From positions 233,572,779-233,636,778 of the forward strand of contig NC_089494.1 in the NCBI RefSeq assembly GCF_036850765.1: a stretch of DNA of 64,000 nt. The letters run 5' to 3'. How positions within the stretch are numbered: position 1 is the stretch's first letter; every line of letters starts with the position of its first letter. Positions 1 to 12,060 of this stretch are shown here, in pieces. The stretch is from Saccopteryx bilineata (lineage: Eukaryota > Chordata > Mammalia > Chiroptera > Emballonuridae). Below the pieces are notes generated by a model. The model had not been told where the DNA came from. It did not search any database and worked only from the letters and a program-made list of their open reading frames with translations. Position numbers and translations under genes: made by a program.

Positions 1-736
1 GCCACCCGCCCTCCAGTGAGCCCTTAGCCATATGGGGTGCAGGCGCTGCAGCTCAGACCCTAACACTCACTACTCTAGCCCCGAAAGCTCCCTCCTTCTA
101 AGCAACTCTGCTCTCAGTGCCGCGGGGGAGCTTGTTTGGCTGCTCTCCTGCTTCCTTTTGCTGGTATTGCTGTTTTTGGGGGAAATATTCACTTCAGATT
201 TGGGGAGTGACTCGACCCAGGGGTTAGGGTGGCTGTCTCCGAAAATGTTTCTCCCTGTGCTTCCTAGATTACACTCTCTTCCTGCTACTCCGGTCCTCTC
301 TCCTTGTCCCCTGGAGCCCCGGTTGAGTGGTTGTGAGAGAGGTGTTCTGTGCAATCCCTTTAAGAAGAATCCTGGGTCTGAGAAATCAGACTCTCACAAA
401 CAGTATCCTGACTTGTTTCCAGCTAAATACTGTCCTTATGCCTCTTCTGGGCTCTGTGACTGCAGGCTGGGGCTTTGTTCCTGGGGCTCAGGACCCTCCC
501 CTCTCTGCTAAACTCACTTCCCACCACACGAGTCTCTCTCAGCTGCCGTTCGCTCCTGGGAGCTGGGCAGCCCTCTCCACGTTTCCACTTTTCCTACCAG
601 TCTCAGTGTGGCTTCTTCAGTGTTCCTTGGTTGAAAAGTCCTCTTAGTTTAGTCCAAAGTTGGTTTTTCCAGATGATAGTTCTTAAAATTCGTTTGTAAT
701 CCACTTTGGTTCTGGGAGGTGGATGTTGGTATGTCC
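1..736 (-). repeat. Old repeat remnant, possibly L1 5'UTR in antisense
   Basis: This block is GC-richer than the AT-rich sequence that follows and lacks splice sites or a conserved reading frame. Several phrases (for example around 340-375 and 590-690) resemble, from memory, 5' untranslated regions of older mammalian L1 elements read on the minus strand. That assignment is inference. The open frames across it look like a consequence of base composition, not a gene. It could instead be an old LTR. It lies in KCTD8 intron 1. Confidence 0.35.
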
Positions 737-834
737 TCAAGCAAGTTCTGATTGGAACACAGCTGCCACTTTCCTGCATTCTTACTCAGTGTTAATGTAA
801 GATATTAATACATGTTTGATTTTCACTGAACTCT
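737..834 (+). repeat. 98-bp direct repeat, copy A
   Basis: This segment begins TCAAGCAAGTTCTGATTGG and ends TTTCACTGAACTCT. It recurs in the same orientation at 2153-2250 with only a few differences: GCTGCC versus GCCACC near the start, and a small change after GATATTAA. Both copies are exactly 98 bp. No transposon boundary, poly(A) or TIR is visible at either edge. Confidence 0.85.
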
Positions 835-1803
835 AAAGAATCATAAACTTCACAAAGTGTTCTCTCCCTGGTATTTTCAGTACCCACGTGGCACCACATA
901 TAATTACTATAATACTATTAATTATATTTTCTATGCTGTACTTTACATTCTTTTATATGTTTATTATACCATCTTTTTAAGAGTTAATGATGTCTTTTCT
1001 GTTTTCTCTTTATCAGACATATCACAAGATTATAAGTTTTTCAATAGCCAATCTTTAATTTTATTTATGTCTTATTTATTTTTGGTTTCTTCTTATTTTC
1101 TGCCTTTCTTTTATATTAAGCTTCTACTTATTTTGAGTTACTTTACAGTATTTCTGTCCCCTGAGTTGAATGCTTAGTTCATTTATTTTAAAATAATTTT
1201 CTATTAAATATATTTAGAGCTACATTATTCTTTTTATCTGATATCACTTTGGATAAATCTAACAGATGATTGGTGTGCAGTAGTCCACTGGTCTACATTT
1301 TGAAATAAACTGGTTAAAAGCTTTTATTGCTATAACTTGCATGGCTCAGTGCCAAATAAAAATATAAGGTCCCTTTTTTAGAAAGCAGGAAGAAAGAGCA
1401 ATTAAAAGTGCTAAAAGGTAAGTCTTTTCCTATTATTCTGTGGTCTCTTTTTCAATTTGTCACAGTATTTTTATTTTTTATATAATGCTGTTCTAGGTAA
1501 AGAAAATTTGTAATTATTATCACGAATTTTACTACTTATATTGTGCAAAGCTATTTTTAAGTGCAAATATTAAAACATTAAATCTGGTATGTGGAATCAC
1601 CAAAATTGCACAATTGGCACTCCTTTGTCCATACATGTAGATATATGCATGTCATTCTTACTAGAAGAATAAAATTATTTTCCAGAACTAACAATGTTTT
1701 TTATTCCCATTCTTGATAAGCACACATTTTACCATTACTCTCTCCCATTACTAGCAAGTAAAGGACAAAAAAAAAACCTTTAAATTTTTCTCTTCCTTCT
1801 TTC
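835..1803. other. Unassigned AT-rich intron sequence
   Basis: The sequence is strongly AT-rich with no recognisable exon, RNA gene or repeat. The 106-codon open frame at 857-1177 is made of F/Y/L/I-rich codons typical of AT-rich noncoding DNA. Confidence 0.6.
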
Positions 1804-1883
1804 TATGTCATTATTTTTTTAAATTTTATTTTATTTAATTTTTTAATTTTTATTTTATTTATTCATTTTAGAGAGGAGAGAGA

Positions 1884-1925
<42 letters not shown>

Positions 1926-2072
1926 AGAGACAGGGGGGAGGAGCTGGAAGCATCAACTCCCATATGTGCCTTGACCAGGCAAGCCCAGGGTTTCGAACCG
2001 GCGACCTCAGCATTTCCAGGTCGACACTTTATCCACTGCGCCACCACAGGTCAGGCATATGTCATTATTTTT
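1804..2072 (-). mobile_element. tRNA-derived bat SINE (short type), minus strand
   Basis: Read on the minus strand, the head starts near 2056 with CCTGACCTGTGGTGGCGCAG, followed by a tRNA-like B box (GGTTCGAAACCC) and the CACATATGGGAGTTGATGC segment. The sense CT-rich tail appears here as a long (GA)n run at 1872-1932 before an A/T-rich 3' end. A 15-bp target-site duplication, TATGTCATTATTTTT, flanks it at 1804-1818 and 2058-2072. Confidence 0.9.
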
Positions 2073-2152
2073 AGCATATAGATGAGAAAGAAAGGACATG
2101 ATAAGATCCCTTGGTCAGTCTTACTTATAACACTGTTGCTTTCCTTCTACAT

Positions 2153-2250
2153 TCAAGCAAGTTCTGATTGGAACACAGCCACCACTTTCCTGCATTCTTA
2201 CTCAGTGTTAATGTAAGATATTAACATGTGTTTGATTTTCACTGAACTCT
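2153..2250 (+). repeat. 98-bp direct repeat, copy B
   Basis: Second copy of the segment at 737-834, same orientation and same length. It follows ordinary AT-rich intron sequence 80 bp beyond the SINE. Copy A instead directly follows the GC-richer block. This suggests either a small segmental duplication or two members of an unrecognised repeat family. Confidence 0.85.
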
Positions 2251-3562
2251 TATAATCATGAGGCATCCAGATGCTATATGCAGATAGAGTAGCAAGGAAC
2301 TGGCACCCTCATGCTATCTTCTCTGCTTATATATGCTTCCTTGTTCTACTGCAATACACAATACACAAGTTCAAAGAGTACATTAGTGTTTTATGACAGT
2401 AACGGCAAAGCATTAAATGAAACATGATGTCTTTCTAAGTATGGAACCCTGTGCAACTGTGCAGATTTTAAATTCGTGAAATCTGCCCTGTCATTTGGCT
2501 GCATAGATCATCTTTCTTCTTTAGAGCCCCAGCCATCCTCACCCACTCCTTCACCTATGACAGAGATCTGGAATTACCTCAATGTCCCCATTCTTCATCC
2601 ACTGGAGGAATTGTCCCCAGAAGGGTAGTTGATTCACTTTAGAGGGCACATAGAACTTTCCTAATATCTGGTTTGTTCTTGACACTTTTTTTGTTTTCTA
2701 GCACTGGCAAGGATTTAGTTCATTTGTTTTCTCTCCCCTCTCCCCCATTACAATTTAAAAGGTTTTTTAAGAGATTGAGAAACACAAAAATGGCCTGACA
2801 TTTTGATTCAATATTCTACATTTCTTTTTCTATCCCTCCTGGACTGAATTACATTAAAGTAGGGTATGTTCTGTAGTCTTAATGCTTTATTCTCTGGTGA
2901 TTTTCTGTAAATCCAAAGTACTAATAAAAGTGTTATGAATTTCATTCATTTTTCTTATATAATTATTTTGAGTTTTCTGGAATGCACTGTGAAAAAGATA
3001 ATATTTTAAATAGAATATGTATTACCAAATTTGAGTTATAAAACAACCTTTTTCATTGATAAAGTAGTTAAAGCATAGAACTCTTTAGACATATAATACT
3101 AAACATTTTGATTATAAAGTTTTTCCTAGTTATGTATTATTGTTTTCATAAACAAAAAATAACAAAAATTGATAAAACAAAAAAAAGACAATCACTATTT
3201 ATTCTTATTTCTTTTTTGATAAACAAAATCAGAACCTTCTCAGTCATCCATATAACCTTTGACTTTGACCTTGCAGTTTTCCTGGCAAAATAGTTCACAG
3301 TCTATTAAAGGTAAAGGGAGCATCAGCCATTCAAGCAAAGGAGATCTAAGTCTTCAATCATTGGCCAAACATGTTTTCATTGTTATTTCTTTAATGCCAA
3401 TATGCCATCACAATTGTATTAAAATCAATTACAGTGGAAATTGCAATTCCCAATTAATTAATGATCTTTATATATAATCCTTGTGAGTAATGGTAGCTCT
3501 AGTTTAATTCCCTGTTATAAAAACTTTTGTTCTAAAAGGAGTACATACATTTGAATTTAATC
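2251..3562. other. Unassigned intron sequence
   Basis: AT-rich sequence with no supported exon, RNA or transposon. Short open frames at 3108-3477 are stop-poor by chance and show no recognisable protein features. Confidence 0.55.
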
Positions 3563-3625
3563 AATTTATATGCAATATATGTGCAATAAATTGCATATAA
3601 ATTATATTGCATTTATATGCAATTT
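3563..3625. repeat. AT-rich palindromic cluster
   Basis: A perfect 14-bp inverted repeat pairs AATTTATATGCAAT (3563-3576) with ATTGCATATAAATT (3590-3603) across a 13-base loop. A third arm, ATTTATATGCAATT, follows at 3611-3624. It could form a hairpin or cruciform and resembles unstable AT-rich palindromes. A SINE is inserted immediately downstream. Confidence 0.8.
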
Positions 3626-4051
3626 ATTTAAGTAAGTTTTTTTTTTTTTTTTGTATTTTTCTGAAGCTGGAAACAGGGAGAGACAGTCAGACAGACTCCC
3701 GCATGCGCCCGACCAGGATCCACCCGGCACTCCCACCAGGGGCGATGCTCTGCCCACCAGGGGGCGATGCTCTGCCCCTCCGGGCGTCGCTTTGCCGCGA
3801 CCAGAGCCACTCTAGCGCCTGGGGCAGAGGCCAAGGAGCCATCCCCAGCGCCCGGGCCATCTTTGCTCCAATGGAGCCTTGGCTGCGGGAGGGGAAGAGA
3901 GAGACAGAGAGGAAGGAGGGGGTGAGGGGTGGAGAAGCAAATGGTCGCTTCTCCTATGTGCCCTGGCCAGGAATCGAACCTGCGTCCCCCACACGCCAGG
4001 CCGACACTCTACCACTGAGCCAACCGGCCAGGGCCTATTTAAGTAAGTTTT
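3625..4051 (-). mobile_element. tRNA-derived bat SINE (long two-part type), minus strand
   Basis: On the minus strand the head lies at about 4034 (CCCTGGCCGGTTGGCTCAG, A box TGGCTCAGTGGTAGAGTG, B box GGTTCGATTCC). The second part runs through a region with two copies of the 'gggcgatgctctgccc' motif to the '...tttccagcttcag' 3' end and a T/A tail. The 16-bp target duplication TATTTAAGTAAGTTTT at 3625-3640 and 4036-4051 is perfect. The 154-codon open frame across it is SINE sequence, not a gene. Confidence 0.9.
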
Positions 4052-4327
4052 GTAAAGTGAACGAAAAGTAACCGCCCCAGATCACACTCAGTGAACTACA
4101 TGAAGTCAAAGCACACTATTTGTTTCTGTGAATCCTGTGGTCTCTGTGCTTCTTGGAGAGTCATTTAACATGCATCACACTGGGAGCATTTTCTAATGCT
4201 AGTGCTTCATCGAGTAAAAATTTTTTATTTACAAACTTTTAATGAATAACCATTGATGTATAGAGATAGATACTGATATAGTAATTAAACATGGGTTTCT
4301 AAATGTTCCCAGTGCAAATGCTTCCTT

Positions 4328-4384
4328 TACATAACCGTTTTTTTTTTGTTTTTTTTTTTTTTTTTTTATTTATTCATTTTAGAA

Positions 4385-4427
<43 letters not shown>

Positions 4428-4563
4428 GGGGAGGAGCAGGAAGCATCAACTCCCATATGTGCCTTGACCAGGCAAGCCCAGGGTTTCGAACCGGCGACCT
4501 CAGCATTTCCAGGTCGACGCTTTATCCACTGCGCCACCACAGGTCAGGCTACATAACCGTTTT
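4328..4563 (-). mobile_element. tRNA-derived bat SINE (short type), minus strand
   Basis: Same family as the element at 1804. The head is at about 4549 and the (GA)n tail at 4387-4424. The target duplication TACATAACCGTTTT occurs at 4328-4341 and 4550-4563, perfect over 14 bp. Confidence 0.9.
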
Positions 4564-5143
4564 GACTGATCTAAATAAAAGGTGTTACCAGTACATCTCT
4601 GTACCATTTTACAGGGGTTTTTTTTCTTTTCATCTTGAGGACATTAATGTCAGAAAGGGAGATTGATGTTACTCCTGCTCTTGAAATATTAGGTTTAGAT
4701 TAAATTGCAATATAAAGTGATATGAAAAGTTCAAGGCATCTCAACCCTGACAGAACTTACCCATTATTTAATTAAACTGCAAAAAGCTCTGAGCAAAAAT
4801 GTCTGGCCTTATGTCAGAACCTTTCCTGATCAAGAGGGAACATCATTGAAAAGTTCAGTCTTAAAGATGCCTTATTATACAACTATAATTCTGATGTTTT
4901 GGAAATTATGGTACCTGATAAGTCATGAGTCCTAAAATAGATTCTCTCAGCTTCTTTGTTTCTTCTCTGTTATATTTTACATCACTGCATATATTGTTCT
5001 AGTTATTTACACTCTTTAAGTTTTATAGTATGATTTACATTCTAAAAATATAATTTTCCTTTAAACCTTGCTTGTTTCTCAACATGTACTTATATCCAAT
5101 CAATGTAGGAGGTTTTTTTCTTTTTAAATATTTAAATCCACAA
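4564..5143. other. Unassigned intron sequence
   Basis: AT-rich spacer between two SINEs. Nothing recognisable in either strand. Confidence 0.55.
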
Positions 5144-5262
5144 GGCCTGACCTGTGATGGTGCAGAGGATAAATCGTTGACCTGGAATGCTGAGGTCGCT
5201 GTTTGAAACTCTGGATTTGCCTGGTCAAGGCACATATGGGAGTTAATAGTTCCTGCTCCTCC

Positions 5263-5317
<55 letters not shown>

Positions 5318-5358
5318 CCTCCTGTCTCTAAAATAAATAAATAAAAATAAATAAAAAT
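5144..5358 (+). mobile_element. tRNA-derived bat SINE (short type), plus strand
   Basis: The head GCCTGACCTGTGATGGTGC begins at 5145, the B-box region is degenerate (GCTGTTTGAAACTC), and a (CT)n tract at about 5266-5322 precedes an AATAAATAAA-type tail. Degenerate flanks (TTTAAATCCACAA and TTTTAATTCACAA) are a plausible eroded target duplication. It is older than the SINEs around it. Confidence 0.85.
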
Positions 5359-5785
5359 TTTAATTCACAAAAATCTGCATTGTAGAAGATGTTGTCATAA
5401 GCATTTATATGGAAATTTTAAAAAATCTTAAATTTAATAAATCAAGGTTGCCTGGTTAGAGTGATTTGGTCTCAATAGTGGTCACAAGGAAAGCACAACC
5501 CACATTTTCATATGTTTAGCCTTTATAATTCATTTTTTGTTAAAATACTAGACATGAGTTGAAATAATCCTCTATTGCAAATGATCTAAAGAAATTTTAT
5601 TACTCAGGTACAATTAAACACTTTTATCCCAAAATTTGTATAGATATGCATCTCAATTTGTTCTTATCAGGGATTAAAATTTGAGAAAACTTTCAGTTCT
5701 AGTTTAGCATTTCAGGGAAGCAGTTTACACCTCATAGTCCGAATTTTGGAGGCAGTGGCTCTCAGCACTAACTCAACGTAAACTC

Positions 5786-5998
5786 AGAAGTCTAACAGAT
5801 CTAACTTTGAATCTGTCTATTCCGTATGTAACTCATCAAATTATATAACCTCTAGAAATCTCAGTTTGCTCATGTGTACCATAGGCTTAATAGGCACTAA
5901 ACTTTACAAAGATTATTGTGAGATCTAAATGAATTGCTGTATGTAATGTACTTAATATGGTTCCTGGTCCATAGTAAGTGTTCAATAGAAGTTCCTTA
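5786..5998 (+). repeat. MIR relic, plus strand
   Basis: It follows the MIR order: a degenerate 'aactcatcaaattatataacctctag' core, 'ctcagtttgctcatgtg', 'tattgtgagatctaaatga', and the '...ggtccatagtaagtgttcaatag' end. MIR is an ancient tRNA-derived SINE shared by mammals. Divergence is high, as expected. Confidence 0.7.
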
Positions 5999-8258
5999 TT
6001 ACAACATTGTACTCACTTGGCAAAATATGAACTTAGTCAAACTGTCCTGGTTGCATTACTGCATTTATTTCTGTAAGCTCATTATGTCCTTTAACTAGTG
6101 GCTACACAGGAAAAAATGATGCAAAGTGGCATGTTGCCTTGGGATCATGTGAAACATTTATTTACTACAAACATCTTGATTTCTGTATTTAACCACACTT
6201 ACATAATAAAGTAATAATGTGTGTGTGTGAGTGAATGCATGTATCTTTGTGTTTATCTTGCACCCCTACCTACTTTTTGAAACAGACCTTCTTGCCCAGG
6301 ACACAAGAATGGATTAGGATCTTTATATGTGACAGTAATAGTGTCTGACCCTAGTCACAGGTTCTAAGGCAAGGATGGAGGCACATGTCCCTGCGAGTAA
6401 AATAAAAATATATTCCCAGAATTTCATCAATTCTATATATTTCTGTTATAATGATTTGCTCACAAATACATACTGATTGTATTTTTTCTGCCTTACTCTA
6501 ACTTGCCTCAGCTTTTCTGATCAGTTACTTAAAATGCACATAAAATATTTAAGTTTATGTATTACGCACTAAGTACTAGAGTTCTCCCGTGACAAATACA
6601 ACCAACACATCAGTCAGCTTGCTTCAGGGAGAGAGGTTTTATTTATATTTTAATGTTATTTATTTATAATAAAATATCGTAACAAGTCTGTGAAAAGAAT
6701 TTTTCTGTTGAGAGTAACATTTTATTTGTTCTAAAATGCCTGTCTTAGCAGGTGGAACTGGCCAGAGAGATCACTGAGTTGGAGACCTAAACATGTGAGA
6801 ACTCCCTTTCAGCTCTCATTCTCTTAGACTGTAGTTGGGGCTGGGATACGTAGTCACCTGCAGTCATATCTGGGGACTTTTGGGCCAGTGATGGAGAGGC
6901 CTTCACTTCTTTCTCCATCAACAGTTAAAAGTATCCCAGGGGTTTTCTGTTATTGAATTACTTATATTACTTATGTGCCTCCCAACCTCACTCATGCTTC
7001 AGATTATAGGACTGGGTTGGTAAGGTATTATGATTGGCTGATCTAGGTTATAATTTACTCCTGTAGCCAAGGGCTTGGAGTCTGTCACATAAAATAGATA
7101 GTGGCACCAATTATATTCTCAGACACACATATGAGCCAATAAGAATTTGCTCCATGAATATAAGTATGGTACAAAACAGAAATCAGCCTATCTTTTGCAG
7201 AGGTAAAGAATTGAAGACAAGAATACATGTGTTATTTAGAATAATATCAGTATCTCCAATGTCGTTTGAATAGAGGGTGGGAGTAATAGAAAATGAGTTT
7301 TTGGAGTTTAAAAGGAAACTGCCATAGAAAGTTTTGTTTATGGAGCTAAGAGATTTGGATAAATTTCTGAAAGCCATTGACATTCTCTGAGAACAGGTAT
7401 TATAATAAGAGTTATGTTTCCATGATATATACTGAGATTTTAGTGTGGTTAGTAGGAGGTAGAGATCAGAGATAAAAACATCTCTAGAAGGTCATTGCAG
7501 TAGAGTCAGTAAGAGGCTAGGAAATAATTGCAACCGATTCAGTAAGAGTTACTGAGGATCATAAATGGGAGAATGAAGACTGATGATGAAAGAAATGCTG
7601 GAGACATTATCAAAGTACACATACTTATTAGATAGTTGTTCATATGGGAGGGAAGCAATAGAGAGATAATAATAGAAATATTGAAAATGACTTTAATATT
7701 TTAAACATGTTGATTAAAAAATATTGCTTTTATAAAATAGAAAACATAGAAGGAGGAACTGGTGTATCCAGAAGGAATAGTGCAGCAATTTTTTGGGTTA
7801 TGGTATTTGAAGTTTAGAAGATGTCCAGAAAGCAGTAAAATCATGAGTTTTGGAGCTTCAAGCAATAACCAGGTGTTAAACATGTGGGAGGAATCAGTTA
7901 CAAATAACAGACAGTTCTGTGATTACATATGTATAATGTGTACATGTGGAGGGTTGAGTGTGTGTGTGTGTATGTGTGTGTCTGTGTGTTTGTAAAAAGA
8001 CAGAATGGAGTGTATTATGGAAACAGATGTGACTGACATCAGAGACTATAAACCTTATTATGCAAATAATGTTTGATCTGTATAACTGAAGAAAACTCTA
8101 ACTAGATATGATAACTGTTTTCCAGAATCTTAAAGGCTATTATTGATTGTAAGGGGAAAAAGATTACAATTTGACAAAGACTGCAAGAAATTGTATTTTA
8201 ATAGAAAAACTAAGGTCCTATAATTCAGATTCAATATCTAGTTATTAAAAATAATATT
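5999..8258. other. Unassigned intron sequence with (TG)n
   Basis: No exon or transposon that I can name. A (TG)n-rich microsatellite lies at 7958-7992. Open frames at 7183-7383 and 7701-7995 are short, overlap each other on opposite strands and show no protein-family features. Confidence 0.5.
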
Positions 8259-8653
8259 GTGCTCACCTGACAAGTGGTATCGCAGTGGATAGAGCATCAA
8301 CCTGGATACTGAGGTCCCAGGTTCAAAACCCCAAGGTCACTGGCTTCTGTATTGGCTCATCCAGCTTGAGCACAGGTTCAGCAGCTTGAATTCAGGGTTG
8401 CCAGCTTGAGAGTGGGATCATCAATATGATCCCATGGTCACTGGCTTGATCCCAAAGTTGCTAGCTCAAGCAGGGGGTCATTGGCTTGGCTGGAGCCCCC
8501 TGGTCAAGGTACGTATGAAAAATAATCAATGAACAACTAAATTGCCACAACTACAAGTTGATGTTTCTCATCTCTCTTCCTTCCTGTCTTTGCCTCTCTC
8601 TCTCTCTCTCTCTCTCTCAATAATAATAGAAATAATAATAATAATAATAATAA
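8259..8653 (+). mobile_element. tRNA-derived bat SINE (long CT-tailed type), plus strand
   Basis: It begins CTCACCTGACAAGTGGTATC, with a B-box-like 'ggttcaaaacccc', and carries the repeated 'ggctcatccagcttgagc... ccagcttgag...' body of the longer SINE type. It ends with (CT)n at 8594-8618 and an (AAT)n tail at 8620-8652. It is more diverged than the other members. No clean target duplication is visible. Confidence 0.8.
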
Positions 8654-9484
8654 GATTCTAGCTTATGTAAGATCCCATAACTCAGTATCTACCAAAGTCC
8701 AGACATTAGCCTAAATAAACTTAGGTTAATTTTCCATGGTTGTTGTAGCAAATTATTACTAGCAGTGGCTAAAACAACAAAGATTTACTTGCATACGGTT
8801 CCAGATCCCCAAAGTCTGAAGTCACTTTCATCAGCTGAAATTATTATGTCAGCGAGACAACACAGAGGTTCCCTGGGAAACTTATTTGCCTCTTCATCTT
8901 TAAGTGCTTGCCAACATTCCTTGATTTGTAGCCTCATCACTCCAGTCGACTCTGTGGTCACATTTTTTCTTCCTCCTCCAGATGTGCCAAATATCCCTCT
9001 ATCTTTTTTTATAAAGATACTTGTGCTTGATTTGGGGTCCAACTAAAAAAAACTAGAATAATTTCAAGATCTCAAAATCCTTCAACTCAGTGCAAAAATT
9101 TTATCATATAAAGTGACATTTATAGTTTTCAGCATTAGGACCTGATATCTTTTCTGAGGCCACTACTAAAAGGCTCTTCCTCACACATTCATTTACTTAA
9201 GGCAGCTTTAGGAGGGAGATACCATATTTTACTCCCTCTTAAGCAGAATAGTAAAATGAGTGTTACAGACATCTTGGTATAGCTAGTCCACGTCAGGACT
9301 TAAAGCACAGCTTTGCTATTCGCAAAGGCTGAGCATTTGTTCAGATAGTTGCACAATGTTGAACCCTGCAGTGAGCATATACTGGCTACATTTTGTACTC
9401 ATAGTAGTGATTCCTAGTAGGCACACTGTTATAAATCTCAAAATGAAAAGAGGTGGCTCTCACATTAAATAATCTGACAGCTAC
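8654..9484. other. Unassigned intron sequence
   Basis: No recognisable repeat or exon. Two short open frames on opposite strands overlap at 8765-9046, and neither shows a known motif. Confidence 0.5.
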
Positions 9485-10248
9485 TGTTATATCTGGACAG
9501 CGAGGAAACAGATGTTTTGCCACACAATTAAGTAGCCAAATTAAGGAGTCTTTAATTTAAATGCTGGCAACCACACAGGAAATATACTTACCAAAATCAT
9601 GCAGCCCCGAACATGCTCAGGGGTTTGCTTTTAAAGGCAAAAAGAAGCGAGGGGAGGGGGTGAACACCTAGCCAAAGCAGTTTTAAAGAAGCAAAACAAG
9701 TTTTCAGTTATCATTGGAACAATCTAGGGAGAAAGTGCTCAGCGAAGCATTTTACAAAAAGCAAAAGAATGTGCTCGTTTATCTTGGCCTTTTTTAGAGG
9801 TTGTGAAGGCAGCATCCTGAGGGCTTTCTGGAATCTAGACATCAGGGAACATTTATGGCCTTTACAGAACTGACATTATAGCTTTACACAATTCTTTTCA
9901 TTTACTCATCTGCAAATCTTGCAAAACTTGTTCTATGGTCAGGGATATGGTGTTTCTACATTTCACTACAAAGTGCGGCACCTCGCTGACCATGTTGGGG
10001 TACTTGAAAACATTTATTGGCAGGAAGATACTCAAGATGTGGAGAGAACTGACAAGTAGCAAACCCTCCCCTGTGACTTCCTTCCTGCATTGCTGCTGCT
10101 CCTGGAACCCCAGAGGATTCGCCTGTTTTATGTATTTATTTCATTATTATAATTCTTCTGTTTTTTGGCTTCCTCACACTCTCTGTGTCCCTGCTGTCAC
10201 CAAGCCTCTGTTTTTAGGTCTGAGACAGCTGTTTAGTATTTTATAACA
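9485..10248 (-). mobile_element. Candidate solo LTR of an endogenous retrovirus, minus strand
   Basis: The 764-bp interval is bounded by a perfect 7-bp inverted repeat, TGTTATA at 9485-9491 and TATAACA at 10242-10248, the TG...CA ends expected of an LTR. On the minus strand, an ATTAAA poly(A)-like signal near the left end (about 9552) precedes a U5-like stretch that ends in ...TATAACA. The flanks AGCTAC (9479-9484) and GGCAAC (10249-10254) match at 4 of 6 positions, so any target duplication is eroded. No gag, pol or env sequence is next to it. The family is not recognised. Confidence 0.55.
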
Positions 10249-12060
10249 GGCAACGATGATTTACAACCAGCATGGACTTATGTTCATGTAAATTTGTTAT
10301 ACACAGCACATAAGTGCACCCTCAGCTTGTATTTACAGAATGTTTTTTTCCCCTCCTGGATCCATCAGACATGTTATATATAGATGCAAACTTTCATTAA
10401 TTTTTTTCTGAGCACCGTGTAAGTTTTCTTATATACAATTTATGAATGTGGAACAAGTAAGAGTAGACTAGTGTTCACAAATTTGAAAAACAGATACGTT
10501 ATCCATTTCAGACAGTATGTACCTGTGAAAAGAGAGGTCATTAGAAACTACGTAGCAAAACATGTAGCCTTCTGTGAACATCAGTGATAACCAGCAGTAG
10601 ATTCGGAAGTGGGAACCAGGGAATGGGCACATCTTAATTCCAGGGTCTAAAAGGAGCCTGGGATCATTTGTATAGAGTTATGTTTTGGGTTCTTTTTTTT
10701 TTTTTGTCTGTTTGTTTGTGTTTTTGAATACAAAAATGAGTAAATGTGCCACAAAATCTTGGCTCCCATGAGTGAAATGTGCAGATTGGTTTAATTTTTT
10801 TTTTTAATTTCTCTTAACAGATAGGTTTTAAATGTAGGCCTCTGGCAAGGTGTCTGTAACCATTTTGCATGTGATAGAGCTTCTGAGAAGACAAGTGAAT
10901 ACCTAATACCTTTACTACTAGAAGTAGTTAGGTGTAAGGATCAGGTAATCACTTAATCGTGCAAAGTAATCAGATAATTACTTTAATTATTTGATATAAA
11001 TTATTTAAAATTCTTTAGCAGATTAAAGAAAAATGTTCCTTATTATTTATGGTTCCTAAATAGTTTCTATTTCACATTAATAACATGGAAAGGATAATAT
11101 AAGGACCTTCCCAAAGGAATGTTTTCACTAAGTAGAATGACTCTGAGGTCCTTCTTATAGATCACTTTTAAAAGCTCATCTTTTCTTTTGTTTTTTGCTT
11201 GTTTTTGTAACACCCTGTAAGCTCAGTTCTATTTAGGTTTATCTTTAGTTAAAAGAAAACCAATAAACCTTCTTTGGGGATAAAATAATTTCCTGTGTAC
11301 AAAGACATTCTCTAGTTTATAATACTAACTTTATTTACTTCAGTTCAACAGCTACTGAATTGTTAGGAGTCTAGTCATGGAAATGGGTACTCCAGAAAAC
11401 ACAATGACAAAAAAAGCTCTGTTCTAGAGTGACTAACATGGTTTGTGTGCATGTTTGTGTGTTTGTTTGGTGGGGCAGAATATAAAGATGCACGTTAAAA
11501 TTCGTGCAGAAATAACTATTATTGAAGACAAAATATGCTTAATACTTTGAGATAGAGTCAAATAAACTGCTATGGGTCATTACGAGAGTGAGAACTCACA
11601 ATAAATCATTCCCAAATTTGAGAATGGGAGGTTTTATGCTGAAAGCACATTTGGAGCAGGCTTAGAAGGACATGGGACAAGGCAGAAATGCAATCCAGAC
11701 AAAAGGAAACAGGCATGGCTAAAGCAAGGCATTTAGCAGAACTAGTGTATTTTGGTGATTCTGTGGGGAACATACTACAAGATGGGTTGGGTAATAAAAA
11801 CCTAAGGACAGACCTCAATACCAAAATGTGGCTTCAGATTTCATTTTGTATGCAGAAGAAAGCTTTGGAAGGATTTTGTACTAGGGAGAAACTTGAAGGA
11901 ATTAGGCTACAAGGATGTTTATTAGACACCGGTGTGGAGGATAGTTTCAAGTGAGACTAAAGTGGAGTCAGAAAACTGGTTAAGGGACACACACAGTAAG
12001 AAATACTGAGACACTTCTTATAACTGGTGAGCCTAGAAACAGAATTGAAGAGCTAGATTC
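10249..12060. other. Unassigned intron sequence
   Basis: AT-rich sequence with several poly(T) runs (10690-10703, 10795-10805). I see no exon, RNA gene or classifiable transposon. Confidence 0.5.

Noticed and set aside
3607..4071. 154-codon open frame
   Set aside because: It is the two-part SINE; the same protein-like string recurs at 20927, 39805 and 56594.
9935..10246. 103-codon open frame
   Set aside because: It lies wholly within the candidate LTR and runs opposite to the proposed LTR orientation.
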